Assembly: GCA_022768465.1 (NCBI GenBank)
Contig: JALELZ010000017.1
Location: forward strand, 1-64,000
Direction of reading: 5' to 3'
DNA length: 64,000 bases
Origin: Lachnospiraceae bacterium
GTDB lineage: Bacteria > Bacillota > Clostridia > Lachnospirales > Lachnospiraceae
Below, one piece after another: positions 30,401 through 39,228 of this stretch. Made by a program: the position numbers and the translations under genes. Every line of letters begins with the position of its first letter. Positions within the stretch are counted from its first letter, which is position 1. The notes beneath the pieces are model-generated. The model saw only the letters and a program-made list of their open reading frames with translations, was not told where the DNA came from and searched no databases.

Positions 30401-30776
30401 CTGAAGTAGTCTTTAATACTCCTCGATTGCTCTTAAAATCGAAGAACATACCTCGGGATACGGGTCCCGTAACATGGAACCACTCATTATCCTTGGTCTT
30501 ATCGTTCTCAATGCCATTTTTACGAAGGTATGCATGGAAATCAGTGTCATGGAATGTTTCACCCGAACCATCATCAAAGATGGCAGTACCACGCCATTCC
30601 TCTTTATATTCAACATCGGCAGTATGCGTCTGCTGCTCAAGACGCTTATCTACGTCCTGTTCTGTATAGCCGATTTTAGTCCAGCCATCGTGTCTTTTGA
30701 TCTCCGGAGTGGTATAGGCATAGATCATCGGCACGATCTTTTTGGCAGTCTGAAGTTCAATCTTTTTAGTTGCCAC
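27417..30776 (-). CDS. GIY-YIG-like nuclease/SF2 DEAH helicase/methyltransferase-like fusion (restriction-type protein)
   Basis: 1119 aa; N-terminal YAYTTPEIKRHDGWTKIGYTEQDVDKRLEQQ; helicase motifs KPRFGKT, VIDEAHE, LSGTPFKA, QAAFRAQNP; C-terminal FTPKRIVKDMVD...FADLYMKSGMYIAEIVKRLY...VFGLAPTEIIYRIS. GTG start directly follows the previous stop. Confidence 0.85.
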   Translation of the reverse strand: MATKKIELQTAKKIVPMIYAYTTPEIKRHDGWTKIGYTEQDVDKRLEQQTHTADVEYKEEWRGTAIFDDGSGETFHDTDFHAYLRKNGIENDKTKDNEWFHVTGPVSRGMFFDFKSNRGVLKTTSGVVPYSLRNEQKEAVEKAFDYFAMHENGEFLWNAKPRFGKTLGVYDLCMTLGAERVLVVTNRPAIANSWYEDYERFVGTEHGYRFVSTVDGIKDRPLVMTRQEYIMELRTRNEGEEYGCIEFVSLQDLKGSKYFGGKYDKLREVADLEWDILVIDEAHEGVDTYKTDVAFDHIKRKHTLHLSGTPFKALANEKFPANAIYNWTYADEQKAKRDWKQEVGTENPYQNLPQLNMFTYQMSEIIRDELEQGTEVQGETVEYAFDLNEFFSTNESGRFTHNDSVNRFLDAMTTQEKFPFSTPELRDELKHTLWLLNRVDSAKALAKKLEKHPVFKDYKVVLAAGDGRMDDDEEAAKSFDRVKEAIANYDKTITLSVGQLTTGVTIKEWTAVLMLSSIKSPALYMQAAFRAQNPCLFTNGKEFFRKKNAYVFDFDPARTLIIFEQFANDLSESTSSGKGDTGTREEHIRELLNFFPVIGEDENGEMIQLDAEKVLSIPRKIKSKEVVRRGFMSDFLFQNISNVFHAPQEVLDIITAIDPAKDPGDLTTSTGEELSLNDDGEVELAPELVIGTAAETFGEKIFSKAADKIDDILDTIQLDQVEADLKEQRKREEAYLEQLKQTFHTNVTDKVMETASEKYGSDMTKSTQNALQKKLNNDADSMLNRAFGDLRIQQATLEADMQDALDTATKEEAVEIKKTFEEKKKQVVEDFKEAVAASVEDMVKSAGEEVVRRVETDKKEAKKRTIEDGIRDHLRGFSRTIPSFLMAYGEENEVTLDTFDLIIPDNVFIEVTSITLDQFRFLRDGGPYTNAETGKEEFFKGHLFDPVVFNDSVKEFLVLKKRLADYFDEASTEDIFDYIPPQKTNQIFTPKRIVKDMVDRLEKENPGCFDDQNKTFADLYMKSGMYIAEIVKRLYQSEQMKALYPDSHERLRHIFEKQVFGLAPTEIIYRISLAYILGFTEEIEIQKHNIRLCDSLQYAKEGTLEDKLIELFGSVLGKE

Positions 30777-31850
30777 TTATACCATCTCCTTTACATTAGT
30801 TTCGATGAAGTCGATTTCTTCCTTGCTTAAGCCATACTTGCGGTATAGCTGAAGATCGATTTCGTGAATCGATTTTGACCAGTCAATGCTTGAAGATGAA
30901 GAAAAGTCTTCAAGAGGAATGTATTTAAAGTTACCTGGTGTAATGTTTTGGGTTTTCTTCAACACTGATAACAGAGTTCTTGAAAACTTACATTTTAAGT
31001 ATTTGAGTAAGTTCTCAGCTTCGTTTTTATCATTGAAAAATCCAATACTAAAAAAGGTTTCAGTATGACCCATTCGAGGCTCCGCAACAAAGGATGGCCC
31101 TAACGTTTCTCCAAAGGCACCTATTCCACTAGCCTTTGGAATAAAGACTTTATATTTATCCAGATTAGATACTTCGTTAATGTATCTCGCCTTAATAAAA
31201 CGATTTACTCTTTCATTATTTGCTCTACCGACAATAATGATATAGTCATCTGAATCCGGCTTGCTGTTGTGAAATACCATTGGCAATTTTTCAATTACAT
31301 TTGATTTCAAATCATATTCATGACCCTTGCTCATCAATGGACGTTCTTTCCCGTCAACAATGATAGTCATTTTCTTTATTTCCGGATGATCAGCATGCAT
31401 TGTTTCTGTAAAATGATATGAATATCCAGAAACGCCAATATCTGCAATAGATTTTTTCTGAACATACGGAAGCACTTTTTTAAGAATTGTATTAAGAGTT
31501 TCGTATGGAGTGAATATATCAATTGCACCAAAGTCTCTGCTTTCATCGCGATAAGTAATTGCTACACCACCTTTAATATCTGTGTTTGGGAAAATATTGG
31601 TTGCGTCTTCTTCATAATGAAGCACCTTAAAATGCGGATCGTGAAGCATTTTTTCATTCCATGCCTTTGGCGTAGAACCTGCATTAAACAAAAATCTTGC
31701 TGGATGTATCATTTCTACGCAATCCGCTACTTTTGCAGATTCGTCTAAAAATTTATCATATACTGGTGGTGCAAACCCTTTATTATCTCCAATGGTTTGA
31801 TCCTGATAAGGGGGATTGCCAATAACAAAATCAAATATCTTCTTTTTCAT
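30777..31850 (-). CDS. Eco57I-type adenine methyltransferase polypeptide (catalytic NPPY half plus putative target recognition region)
   Basis: 357 aa; starts MKKKIFDFVIGNPPYQ (motif IV at the very N-terminus), no motif I. C-terminus SIDWSKSIHEIDLQLYRKYGLSKEEIDFIE. Confidence 0.85.
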   Translation of the reverse strand: MKKKIFDFVIGNPPYQDQTIGDNKGFAPPVYDKFLDESAKVADCVEMIHPARFLFNAGSTPKAWNEKMLHDPHFKVLHYEEDATNIFPNTDIKGGVAITYRDESRDFGAIDIFTPYETLNTILKKVLPYVQKKSIADIGVSGYSYHFTETMHADHPEIKKMTIIVDGKERPLMSKGHEYDLKSNVIEKLPMVFHNSKPDSDDYIIIVGRANNERVNRFIKARYINEVSNLDKYKVFIPKASGIGAFGETLGPSFVAEPRMGHTETFFSIGFFNDKNEAENLLKYLKCKFSRTLLSVLKKTQNITPGNFKYIPLEDFSSSSSIDWSKSIHEIDLQLYRKYGLSKEEIDFIETNVKEMV

Positions 31851-31852
31851 AG

Positions 31853-32803
31853 TTACCCACGCTCCTTACACTTTCTATATTCATAAGTTCTGTCAGCGCG
31901 CCAATCATAAATTCTACAATACGGCGCTTTGTCATCTACTTCCTGTGTTTCCGCCATCATAAGTTCCGGATAGAGATCAAACAATGATGTCTGTTCATAC
32001 TCCTGAACTGGTTTGCCGAGTGGCACAGTGTCCTTCAAACCATCCATCTGCCAGATGTTCCAGCTAATGATGCCTGCAATATGCTGCATCAGCTTCTTAT
32101 CTGGTTCCTTGTTCCACCGTTGCTTGTAATATTCATAATACGTCAGGAATACGTTGCATCTTGCCAGTAAGAGACTGTCACCTTGCCATTCAAAGCCGTA
32201 GCAGCTCTGTACAGCACGTTCTGCCCATTTAAGCCATTCATCCTCGGTGGCTGCATTCTCATTAACTACACGAAGTTTTCTATCAAGCATTCCGATTCGT
32301 CTGATTGGCGGAACAATGAGTTCACCGGTGGTGGTATCGTAGCGTGAAACAAGATACGGTGCTTCACCACACGTGATTTCAAGTCTTCTGGAATCAACAT
32401 ACGCCTTCCAGGTATTTTTTTCATCAAACAGGATCGGCCCTTCTGTCACTGTCCAACTGTTATCTTCATTCTCGTGATTGAAAACATCAGGTCTTCCAAA
32501 CCACTGCTCATCCGCATAGTTGTTCATCTTATTGCAAAGCCATACGGGCGTCATTACCTCTGCCTTCTTGCGAGTGCGTTCCTGCTGTTCCTCAAGAGTT
32601 TTACTGATGCGTGGCTGAAGCACAATGGAGAAAGGGCCCGTGATCGCACTCTTGGAAATATGACTTCTATCTGTAAACTCTGGACCATATGATTCATAAG
32701 CATCCGTAGCCCATATGATATTCTGTTTAGTCGTCTTATCGCGAAGAAGAATGGTTAATACATCTCTTAACGGATAAGTCTTAATATCAATCAACTCTGA
32801 CAA
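31853..32803 (-). CDS. Methyltransferase-like restriction subunit M polypeptide (SAM-binding half, no NPPY)
   Basis: 316 aa; VMTPVWLCNKMNNYADEQWFG, LEITCGEAPYLVSRYD, YGFEWQGDSLLLARCNVFLTYYEYY. TTG start after AAGGAG. Confidence 0.7.
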   Translation of the reverse strand: MSELIDIKTYPLRDVLTILLRDKTTKQNIIWATDAYESYGPEFTDRSHISKSAITGPFSIVLQPRISKTLEEQQERTRKKAEVMTPVWLCNKMNNYADEQWFGRPDVFNHENEDNSWTVTEGPILFDEKNTWKAYVDSRRLEITCGEAPYLVSRYDTTTGELIVPPIRRIGMLDRKLRVVNENAATEDEWLKWAERAVQSCYGFEWQGDSLLLARCNVFLTYYEYYKQRWNKEPDKKLMQHIAGIISWNIWQMDGLKDTVPLGKPVQEYEQTSLFDLYPELMMAETQEVDDKAPYCRIYDWRADRTYEYRKCKERG

Positions 32804-32861
32804 ATATATTCTCCTTATTTCAATAATAAAGTGATAGTCAATATGTATCTATTATATGTTG

Positions 32862-32890
32862 ATTATAAAAGCGTATTCTTGTTTATGCAA
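32862..32890 (-). promoter_or_regulatory. Promoter of the R-M/transposase operon
   Basis: Minus strand TTGCAT (32885-32890), 17 bp, TATAAT (32862-32867), just inside the right inverted repeat. Confidence 0.75.
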
Positions 32891-32961
32891 TACAAAACAG
32901 TACAAATTGCATTTTTATCAAAATACAAAACCCCCAACATATTTTACAGAATCTCTCCACT

Positions 32962-32991
32962 AAAAAAGGAGGCTGAGATTACTCAGCCCCC
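32962..32991 (-). terminator. Intrinsic terminator of the TPR lipoprotein gene
   Basis: Minus strand GGGGGCTGAG-TAAT-CTCAGCCTCC-TTTTTT. Confidence 0.8.
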
Positions 32992-33010
32992 AATAAATTT
33001 AATATATCCC

Positions 33011-33661
33011 TTATGTTCTGCTTCTGCAGAATTCATACTCCTTTTTTGCTGCCTCATCATCCGGGAATTTCTCCGTATATTGATTTAAAAGCTCTGCTGC
33101 CTCATCAAATTTACCGAGATATTCCTGGCAGACCGCCATGTTGTACCAGGCTGTGCGGCCTGCAAGTGTGCCGTCAAGCACAGCGTACTTTTCAAGCTCC
33201 TCATAAGCCGATCTGTATTCACCGGCTTCAAACATCTCATTTGCACTTTTTATGGCATCAAGAGCATCCAGCTGAGTAAGAAGCTTATTATACTCATCTG
33301 TATTTTCCTTGACTTCATCAAGCTTTACGAGCGCTTCATAAGCAGTCTTGGCCTCGCTGTAATCGCCTATTCGAAGCTCACACTCCGCCTTATATTTAAG
33401 TATGTCATACTGCAGGCCCGATACCTGACCGTCAGATGCCTCAAGAGCCTCATCAAGCTTTGAAAGAGCCCCCTGATAATCACCCTGCTGATAAAGAGCT
33501 ACAGCTTCATCTCTTAATTCATAGCGATCAGCACCCCTTGTACAGCCTGTAAAGCAAATACATACAGCTGCCGCAAATGTCAGTAGTCTTGCAGTATATG
33601 ATTTATCTGATATTCTTTTCTTCTGCATTGATTTTCCGTGATCAAAACTCATCTTTGTCAA
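33011..33661 (-). CDS. TPR-repeat putative lipoprotein
   Basis: 216 aa; signal with lipobox-like CFTGC, then tetratricopeptide-like repeats (YQQGDYQGALSKLDEAL). Confidence 0.75.
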   Translation of the reverse strand: MTKMSFDHGKSMQKKRISDKSYTARLLTFAAAVCICFTGCTRGADRYELRDEAVALYQQGDYQGALSKLDEALEASDGQVSGLQYDILKYKAECELRIGDYSEAKTAYEALVKLDEVKENTDEYNKLLTQLDALDAIKSANEMFEAGEYRSAYEELEKYAVLDGTLAGRTAWYNMAVCQEYLGKFDEAAELLNQYTEKFPDDEAAKKEYEFCRSRT

Positions 33662-33713
33662 ATCTGGTTTATATAAGCTAATTATTCAAAGCCTTATTAT
33701 TTATCCCTGTATC

Positions 33714-34238
33714 TTATCTTCCGGTACTTCCGAAGCCGCCGTTTCTTCCTGCGTCGACAGCATCATCCTCCGTAATGCCGTAAACAGTAAATATTCCCTG
33801 AACAAATGCATCTTTAGCCTTGAGTACTACGGTCTTATCCTCTCTGGAATCATTTATCATCGGCACAAATATATGCCCTTCATTGTCGCTGTTATAGTAA
33901 TCGCTGTCAATGACTCCGGTCGTATTATTGAGCTGGAAGCGAAATTTAGAGCCAAGCCCGCTTCTCGGCATTATGAAAAGGCAATAGTCCTCTCTCATGC
34001 GAACCCTTATGCCTGTAGGGATCTTAATGCTTTCACCCGGCTTTAAGGTGATGTCTATAGGTGTGCATATATCATAACCTGCAGAACCTGAGGTTGCTCT
34101 TTGCGGCAGCTTTACGGCTTCATAAATTTCCTTTGCTTTCTGCTCATCCATGCCGCCATGATCCGCAAACAGCTTCATCATATCCTTAGTAAACTGCTCT
34201 ATGGAAACCTTTTCAAATTTTGCTATTCTTTCCATCAT
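33714..34238 (-). CDS. dut: dUTP diphosphatase-like protein
   Basis: 174 aa; SGSAGYD, PRSGLGSK, NTTGVIDSDYYNSDNEGHI, GGFGSTGR. Confidence 0.9.
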   Translation of the reverse strand: MMERIAKFEKVSIEQFTKDMMKLFADHGGMDEQKAKEIYEAVKLPQRATSGSAGYDICTPIDITLKPGESIKIPTGIRVRMREDYCLFIMPRSGLGSKFRFQLNNTTGVIDSDYYNSDNEGHIFVPMINDSREDKTVVLKAKDAFVQGIFTVYGITEDDAVDAGRNGGFGSTGR

Positions 34239-34261
34239 TATTTATGTTCCTTTTTCTTAGC

Positions 34262-34948
34262 TTATGTGTTATCCGTATCTGCCTCTTCTCCGAGTATATC
34301 CCTGATCTCGACCTGAACCTCATCTTCAATAAGAGATTCCGTTTCTGCTCCTACCTTCGGCATTCTATGCTCCTTATCCACACCGAAGCGCCTGTAGAAT
34401 TCATCTGTAGGGCCAAACAATATTGGCTTACCCGGTGCATTAAGTCTGCCCTTTTCCTCAACAAGCCCGTACTCTATGAGCTTATTTACAGCAAAATCGC
34501 TCTTAACTCCTCTTATTTTTTCTATCTCGACCTTTGTCGATGGGTTTTTATTGGCTATAATGGCTAATGTCTCCATCATGACCTCACTGAGCTCAGGTTT
34601 TTTAGGTGTTGATACAACTCTTACAAGATTATCAAAAACCTCCGGACTCGTGCACATCTGGTATTTGCCGTCTATATCCTTTATAATAAGTGAGCTCTTC
34701 TCATCGTTCAGAAGCTTTATAAGTGCCTTTGTTTCTTTTTCAGCCTCGGAATTTTCCACACCGCAGGCTCTTGCAAGCTCAGTAACACTTACAGGTCTTG
34801 ATAATGTAAAAAGCACCGCCTCTATCACCTTCTGCGCATCGCTTTTTACAGGCCTTGGAGCAATGCTCACTCCGCCTATCTCAAGACAGAGCTGTTCATC
34901 GCCGGGCTGTTCATTTTTATTAATTTTTTTATCCATTTCCATGTCCAT
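34262..34948 (-). CDS. scpB: Segregation and condensation protein B
   Basis: 228 aa; VIEAVLFTLSRPVSVTELA, LAIIANKNPSTKVEIEKIRGVKSDFAVNKLIEYGLVEEKGR. Confidence 0.93.
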   Translation of the reverse strand: MDMEMDKKINKNEQPGDEQLCLEIGGVSIAPRPVKSDAQKVIEAVLFTLSRPVSVTELARACGVENSEAEKETKALIKLLNDEKSSLIIKDIDGKYQMCTSPEVFDNLVRVVSTPKKPELSEVMMETLAIIANKNPSTKVEIEKIRGVKSDFAVNKLIEYGLVEEKGRLNAPGKPILFGPTDEFYRRFGVDKEHRMPKVGAETESLIEDEVQVEIRDILGEEADTDNT

Positions 34949-35037
34949 AATCAGTCAGTATGTTAATGTCAAAATATCAATGCAGCCTGATCCTCATCCT
35001 TAAGTAAAGCTTATCTTAAGGTACAGCCTGCCAATGA

Positions 35038-35835
35038 TCATTCATCAATGATATTGCTTAAATCTATATCATCAAGATCTGCATCGCTTATGACCTCGAC
35101 CTCAAGCTCATCATCAGGTTCGTCCTGAGTTGCCGTTATCTTGCCGAGCTTCATAAGCTCTAAGACGGCCAAGAAAGACACCACAACCTCGGTCTTGTCA
35201 GCTCCGCTGTTAAGCATTTGTCTGAATGAAAATTTTCTGTGCCCTCTTGCATAGTTTCTGAGTCCTTCTATGCATTTGACCAAAGACACTCTTTCCTTCT
35301 TGATAACTCCGAAGCCCTGAACCGCAGTATTTACAGCGCTTTTCATTCGCTTCATCACTCTTTCATAGATCTCACCCAGAAGCTCCGTATCTACGCCGTT
35401 AAGAAGCTGATCCAGATCCACCGGAGGCACATAACTTTTAAGCTCCTCAGGAAGCTCTGCATCCTTATACAGATATCCCTCCGCTAGCTCCTCATACTGT
35501 CTGAGGCCCTTTGAGATATATTTATATCTCTTATATTCAAGAAGTCTGTTTACGAGCTCTTCTCTCGGATCTGTTTCCTCTTCCTCTTCAGTTTCTTCCT
35601 TAGGAAGCAGCATGCGTGATTTAATATCGAGCAGGGTCGTTGCCATGACCAAAAACGCAGATATAATATCGAGATCTGCCTCTTCCATGCTCTGCACATA
35701 GTCAAGATACTGATTCGTAATTTCTGCTATAGGTATGTCATAAATATCTACCTTGTTCTTTTCAAGAAGCTTAAGCAGAAAATCCAGCGGTCCGTCAAAA
35801 TTCAGTTTTTCAAGCTTATATATCGGCTCTGCCAT
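35038..35835 (-). CDS. scpA: Segregation and condensation protein A
   Basis: 265 aa; FDGPLDFLLKLLEKNKVDIYDIPIAEITNQYLDYV. Confidence 0.95.
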   Translation of the reverse strand: MAEPIYKLEKLNFDGPLDFLLKLLEKNKVDIYDIPIAEITNQYLDYVQSMEEADLDIISAFLVMATTLLDIKSRMLLPKEETEEEEETDPREELVNRLLEYKRYKYISKGLRQYEELAEGYLYKDAELPEELKSYVPPVDLDQLLNGVDTELLGEIYERVMKRMKSAVNTAVQGFGVIKKERVSLVKCIEGLRNYARGHRKFSFRQMLNSGADKTEVVVSFLAVLELMKLGKITATQDEPDDELEVEVISDADLDDIDLSNIIDE

Positions 35836-36706
35836 CAGATTTCCTTATATCTATAATACTAAGCTCCGGAAGATCATTGATCCTGAGCTTTACACTGTGC
35901 GTGCCTATGCCTCGATTCACTATCATGGTGCAATTCTTTTCCTTATGCACACCGGCACATTCCTTTACAAAAAACTGAAACTGCGGTGTCATAAGGCCTC
36001 CCAAAAGTGGAAGTCTTATTGTCCCTCCGTGGAAATGTCCCGATAAAACAAGGTCTGCACCCCATTCCCCGGCCTCCTTAAGATACATAGGAGAATGCAT
36101 CAGCAGCACATTCATTTTCTTAGTATCAGGTATTCCTAATTTTTTGATCAGATAGGACTGCGGCATCCTTTGCTTTCCTCTGATACCAGGAAACATTTTC
36201 CTGTAATATTCCTGTCCTAATGCAGCACAGTAAAAATCAATTCCCTTATACGTAAGTCTGCTGTCTGAAAGCAGCAGTGCTCCCTTTAATTTGCATTCTA
36301 AAGTAAATGCTTCATATTCAGAAGGTAAAGCTTCCTTAAACTTAAGCTCGTGATTTCCCTCTGCATAAAAAACAGGACCTGCGCCAGACAGCTTTTCTAT
36401 AAGCTCTGCTGCAAGCCTTGTATCACAAATAAGTCCCTTTTTCCTGTTAAAGGTAATAATGTCTCCGCCTAATATGACCACATCTGGTTTTTCCGCTCCG
36501 GCAGCTGCTGCGATCTCTTCTATGCCGCTTGTTGTAAGTCTGTCGTGCACATCTGAAATAAAAGCGATGCGAAGTCCGCCTTCCGGTGAATGAATATTAT
36601 CGATATTATATTTTTCGACCCTGAGCTGCTTTCGTTCGTGACTGCTTCTTAGTAAAAACAGTCCTGCTACAGCCGCTGCAAGCAATATGCACGTCATCGC
36701 GATCAT
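35816..36706 (-). CDS. Metallophosphoesterase
   Basis: 296 aa; IAFISDVHDR, ILGGDII, AEGNHE, LSGHFHGG. Confidence 0.9.
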   Translation of the reverse strand: MIAMTCILLAAAVAGLFLLRSSHERKQLRVEKYNIDNIHSPEGGLRIAFISDVHDRLTTSGIEEIAAAAGAEKPDVVILGGDIITFNRKKGLICDTRLAAELIEKLSGAGPVFYAEGNHELKFKEALPSEYEAFTLECKLKGALLLSDSRLTYKGIDFYCAALGQEYYRKMFPGIRGKQRMPQSYLIKKLGIPDTKKMNVLLMHSPMYLKEAGEWGADLVLSGHFHGGTIRLPLLGGLMTPQFQFFVKECAGVHKEKNCTMIVNRGIGTHSVKLRINDLPELSIIDIRKSDGRADI

Positions 36707-36736
36707 TTAAGTAAAGAATATCCTTTAAACTCTTAA

Positions 36737-36808
36737 CGTTCCCAAGCGGAATCGAACCGCTATCAACAGCTCCGGAGGCTATCGTGTTATCCGTTACACT
36801 ATGGGAAC
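36737..36808 (-). tRNA. tRNA-Arg (anticodon CCG)
   Basis: Minus strand GTTCCCA...TGGGAAC acceptor; anticodon arm ATAGC-CTCCGGA-GCTGT; T arm AGCGG-TTCGATT-CCGCT. CCA not encoded. Confidence 0.93.
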
Positions 36809-37003
36809 CTAATTAATAACTTTATCATATTTATGGCTATTTTACAAATTTCCGTTTCAAAATATCATCAAAATACAGACTCCGATTTTGTATTGATTTT
36901 ATATTTGATTCGGCTTTTGCATTTTGAATCTAAAGTCCCTCTGCATACCGCATATCCATGCAGAATACAGAGGGACGTGATTTTGCCCTGATCTCACTTT
37001 GCT

Positions 37004-37747
37004 TTAAGCATTTACAATGCTTCCGAATTCTTCCTTTAATGAAGCTCCGCCTACAAGTCCGCCGTCAATGTCAGGCATATTAAAAAGCTCTGCTGCATTT
37101 GAAGCATTGACAGATCCGCCGTACTGAACTCTCAGCTTATCGGCAACCTCAGCTCCGTAGAGCTCTGCTATGCACTCTCTTATAGCACGGCACACCTCTT
37201 CGGCCTGCTCGCTTGTTGCTGTCTTTCCTGTTCCGATAGCCCAGATAGGCTCATAGGCTATTACACAGTTTTCAGCGTCCTCTGCCTTAATACCATCAAA
37301 GCCTGCCTTAACCTGTGATTTTATATGGCTGAGCGTAATACCATCTTCCCTCTGCTTAAGAGTTTCTCCGCAGCACATTATAGGTGTGATGCCGTATTCT
37401 ATGGCCTTTTTCATCTTTTTATTAATAGCTTCGTCTGTTTCCCCGAAAAGCATACGGCGCTCAGAATGTCCTAAAATAACATAGCTTACGCCGGCATCCT
37501 TGAGCATTGCTGCTGAAATTTCACCGGTATATGCACCCTTTTCCTCAAAGTACATATTTTCGGCTCCGACCTTAACCAAAGTTCCCTTTACAGCCTCCGC
37601 TACAGGCATGATATCTATAGCAGGCACACAGTAAACAACATCGACCTCAGGATTATTTACAAGACCTTTAAGCTTTTCACACAATATGACTGCCTCGCTC
37701 GGAGTCATATTCATTTTCCAGTTTCCGGCTACTATTCTTCTTCTCAT
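37004..37747 (-). CDS. tpiA: Triosephosphate isomerase
   Basis: 247 aa; [36 protein letters not shown]. Confidence 0.96.
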   Translation of the reverse strand: MRRRIVAGNWKMNMTPSEAVILCEKLKGLVNNPEVDVVYCVPAIDIMPVAEAVKGTLVKVGAENMYFEEKGAYTGEISAAMLKDAGVSYVILGHSERRMLFGETDEAINKKMKKAIEYGITPIMCCGETLKQREDGITLSHIKSQVKAGFDGIKAEDAENCVIAYEPIWAIGTGKTATSEQAEEVCRAIRECIAELYGAEVADKLRVQYGGSVNASNAAELFNMPDIDGGLVGGASLKEEFGSIVNA

Positions 37748-37822
37748 ATCATCACCTCTTACGGTATCCTAAGCTTTGAATTTTATTTTTTTACTACAGC
37801 TTTTCAAAGCTCTTTTTCTTAG

Positions 37823-37858
37823 AAAAAGGCTGCTGCAAGCTCTGCAGCAGCCTTTTTT
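37823..37858. terminator. Intrinsic terminator between tpiA and pgk
   Basis: AAAAAGGCTGCTGC (823-836)/GCAGCAGCCTTTTTT (844-858). Confidence 0.85.
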
Positions 37859-37878
37859 GTATTAATTAAATATTTATA

Positions 37879-39090
37879 TTACTTTGTCTGTACAGCTTCG
37901 ATTCCAGGAAGTGTTCTGTTCTCCAAAAACTCTAATGAAGCTCCGCCGCCTGTAGAAACATGTGACATCTTATCGGCATATCCGAGAGATTTAACTGCAG
38001 AAACAGAATCTCCGCCGCCAACGATGGTTATAGCATCTGTTTCTGTGAGAGCCTTTGCTACTGCAAGTGTACCTGCTGAAAGCTCAGGGTTCTCAAATAC
38101 TCCCATCGGTCCGTTCCAAAGAACTGTCTTTGCATGCTTTACGGCATCAGCAAAAAGCTCCATGGTCTTAGGTCCGATATCAAGACCCATTCTGTTTCTC
38201 GGTATCTTATGGCTGTCAACATATTCTATATCTATATGTGCATCTATAGGAGAAGGGAAATCCTCTGCCACTGTAGTATCTACAGGAAGAACAAGCTCTT
38301 TTCCGAGTTTCTTGGCCTTTTCCATCATCTCTCTGCAATATTCGATCTTTGTCTCGTCAAGAAGAGATTTTCCAACCTCATGACCTTGTGCCTTGATAAA
38401 GGTATAGGCCATTCCGCCTCCGATGATAAGTGTATCGCACTCTTCAAGAAGAGTTGAAATAACTCCGAGCTTTTCGGCTACCTTTGCTCCGCCCAGGATC
38501 GCAACGAATGGTCTTTCAGGCTCCTCTACGGCTCCGCCGAGATACTCCAATTCCTTCTTCATAAGATAGCCGATAGCTGATTCCTCAACATATTCGGCAA
38601 CACCTACAGTTGAGCAGTGTGCACGATGTGCGGTACCGAATGCATCATTAACATAGATATCGCAGAGATCTGCAAGCTCCTTTGAGAAATTCGGATCGTT
38701 CTTTTCTTCCTCAGCTCTGAATCTTGTGTTCTCAAGCAGGATCACATCACCCGGCTTCATAGCCGCTGCAGCATCCTTTGCCCTCTTGCCTGTTACATTA
38801 ATATCGGATATAAATGTAACCTCCTGCTCTAAAAGCTCAGACAGTCTGTTTGCTACAGGTGCAAGTGACAGCTCTGCAACTGCCTTGCCCTTAGGCTTGC
38901 CCATGTGTGAGCAGAGGATGATCTTTCCTCCGTCATTAATAAGCTTTTTGATAGTAGGAATTGCTGCTGTGATACGGTTGTCATCAGTAATGACGCCGTC
39001 CTTCATAGGCACATTGAAATCACATCTGACAAGGATCCTCTTGTCCCTGACATTAATGTCATCAATGGTCTTCTGGTTTAGCTTACACAT
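37879..39090 (-). CDS. pgk: Phosphoglycerate kinase
   Basis: [35 protein letters not shown]. Likely start [14 protein letters not shown] at 39090. Confidence 0.96.
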   Translation of the reverse strand: MCKLNQKTIDDINVRDKRILVRCDFNVPMKDGVITDDNRITAAIPTIKKLINDGGKIILCSHMGKPKGKAVAELSLAPVANRLSELLEQEVTFISDINVTGKRAKDAAAAMKPGDVILLENTRFRAEEEKNDPNFSKELADLCDIYVNDAFGTAHRAHCSTVGVAEYVEESAIGYLMKKELEYLGGAVEEPERPFVAILGGAKVAEKLGVISTLLEECDTLIIGGGMAYTFIKAQGHEVGKSLLDETKIEYCREMMEKAKKLGKELVLPVDTTVAEDFPSPIDAHIDIEYVDSHKIPRNRMGLDIGPKTMELFADAVKHAKTVLWNGPMGVFENPELSAGTLAVAKALTETDAITIVGGGDSVSAVKSLGYADKMSHVSTGGGASLEFLENRTLPGIEAVQTK

Positions 39091-39228
39091 TTTTGGTTTC
39101 CTTTCATAACGCTCTGTTTGCATTATCATTTGGTATTTATTTGAGCCTGCCGTATGCTCTTGTTAATAGTGGCAGGGTTCAATACGATTTCTTCCCCAAA
39201 ACCAGTGTTTATCCAGTCTTTTTTTCTG

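Larger units (their letters stand above)
24721..32935. mobile_element. Candidate ISL3-type restriction-modification transposon (8215 bp)
   Basis: GGGGGTTTT at 24721-24729 and AAAACCCCC at 32927-32935 as terminal inverted repeats. Flanking 8-mers AATATATT (24713-24720) and AACATATT (32936-32943) as a 7/8 target duplication. Encloses an ISL3-like transposase and R-M-like genes. Confidence 0.72.

Noticed and set aside
32962-33000. TTGGGGGCTGAG on the minus strand as the right end of the transposon
   Set aside because: It belongs to a well-formed terminator of the TPR gene, and the match to the left end stops after GGGGG. The repeat at 32927-32946 matches better and gives a target duplication.
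36737-36808. tRNA-Arg as an integration site for a genomic island
   Set aside because: No integrase or att-like repeat nearby; flanking genes are housekeeping.
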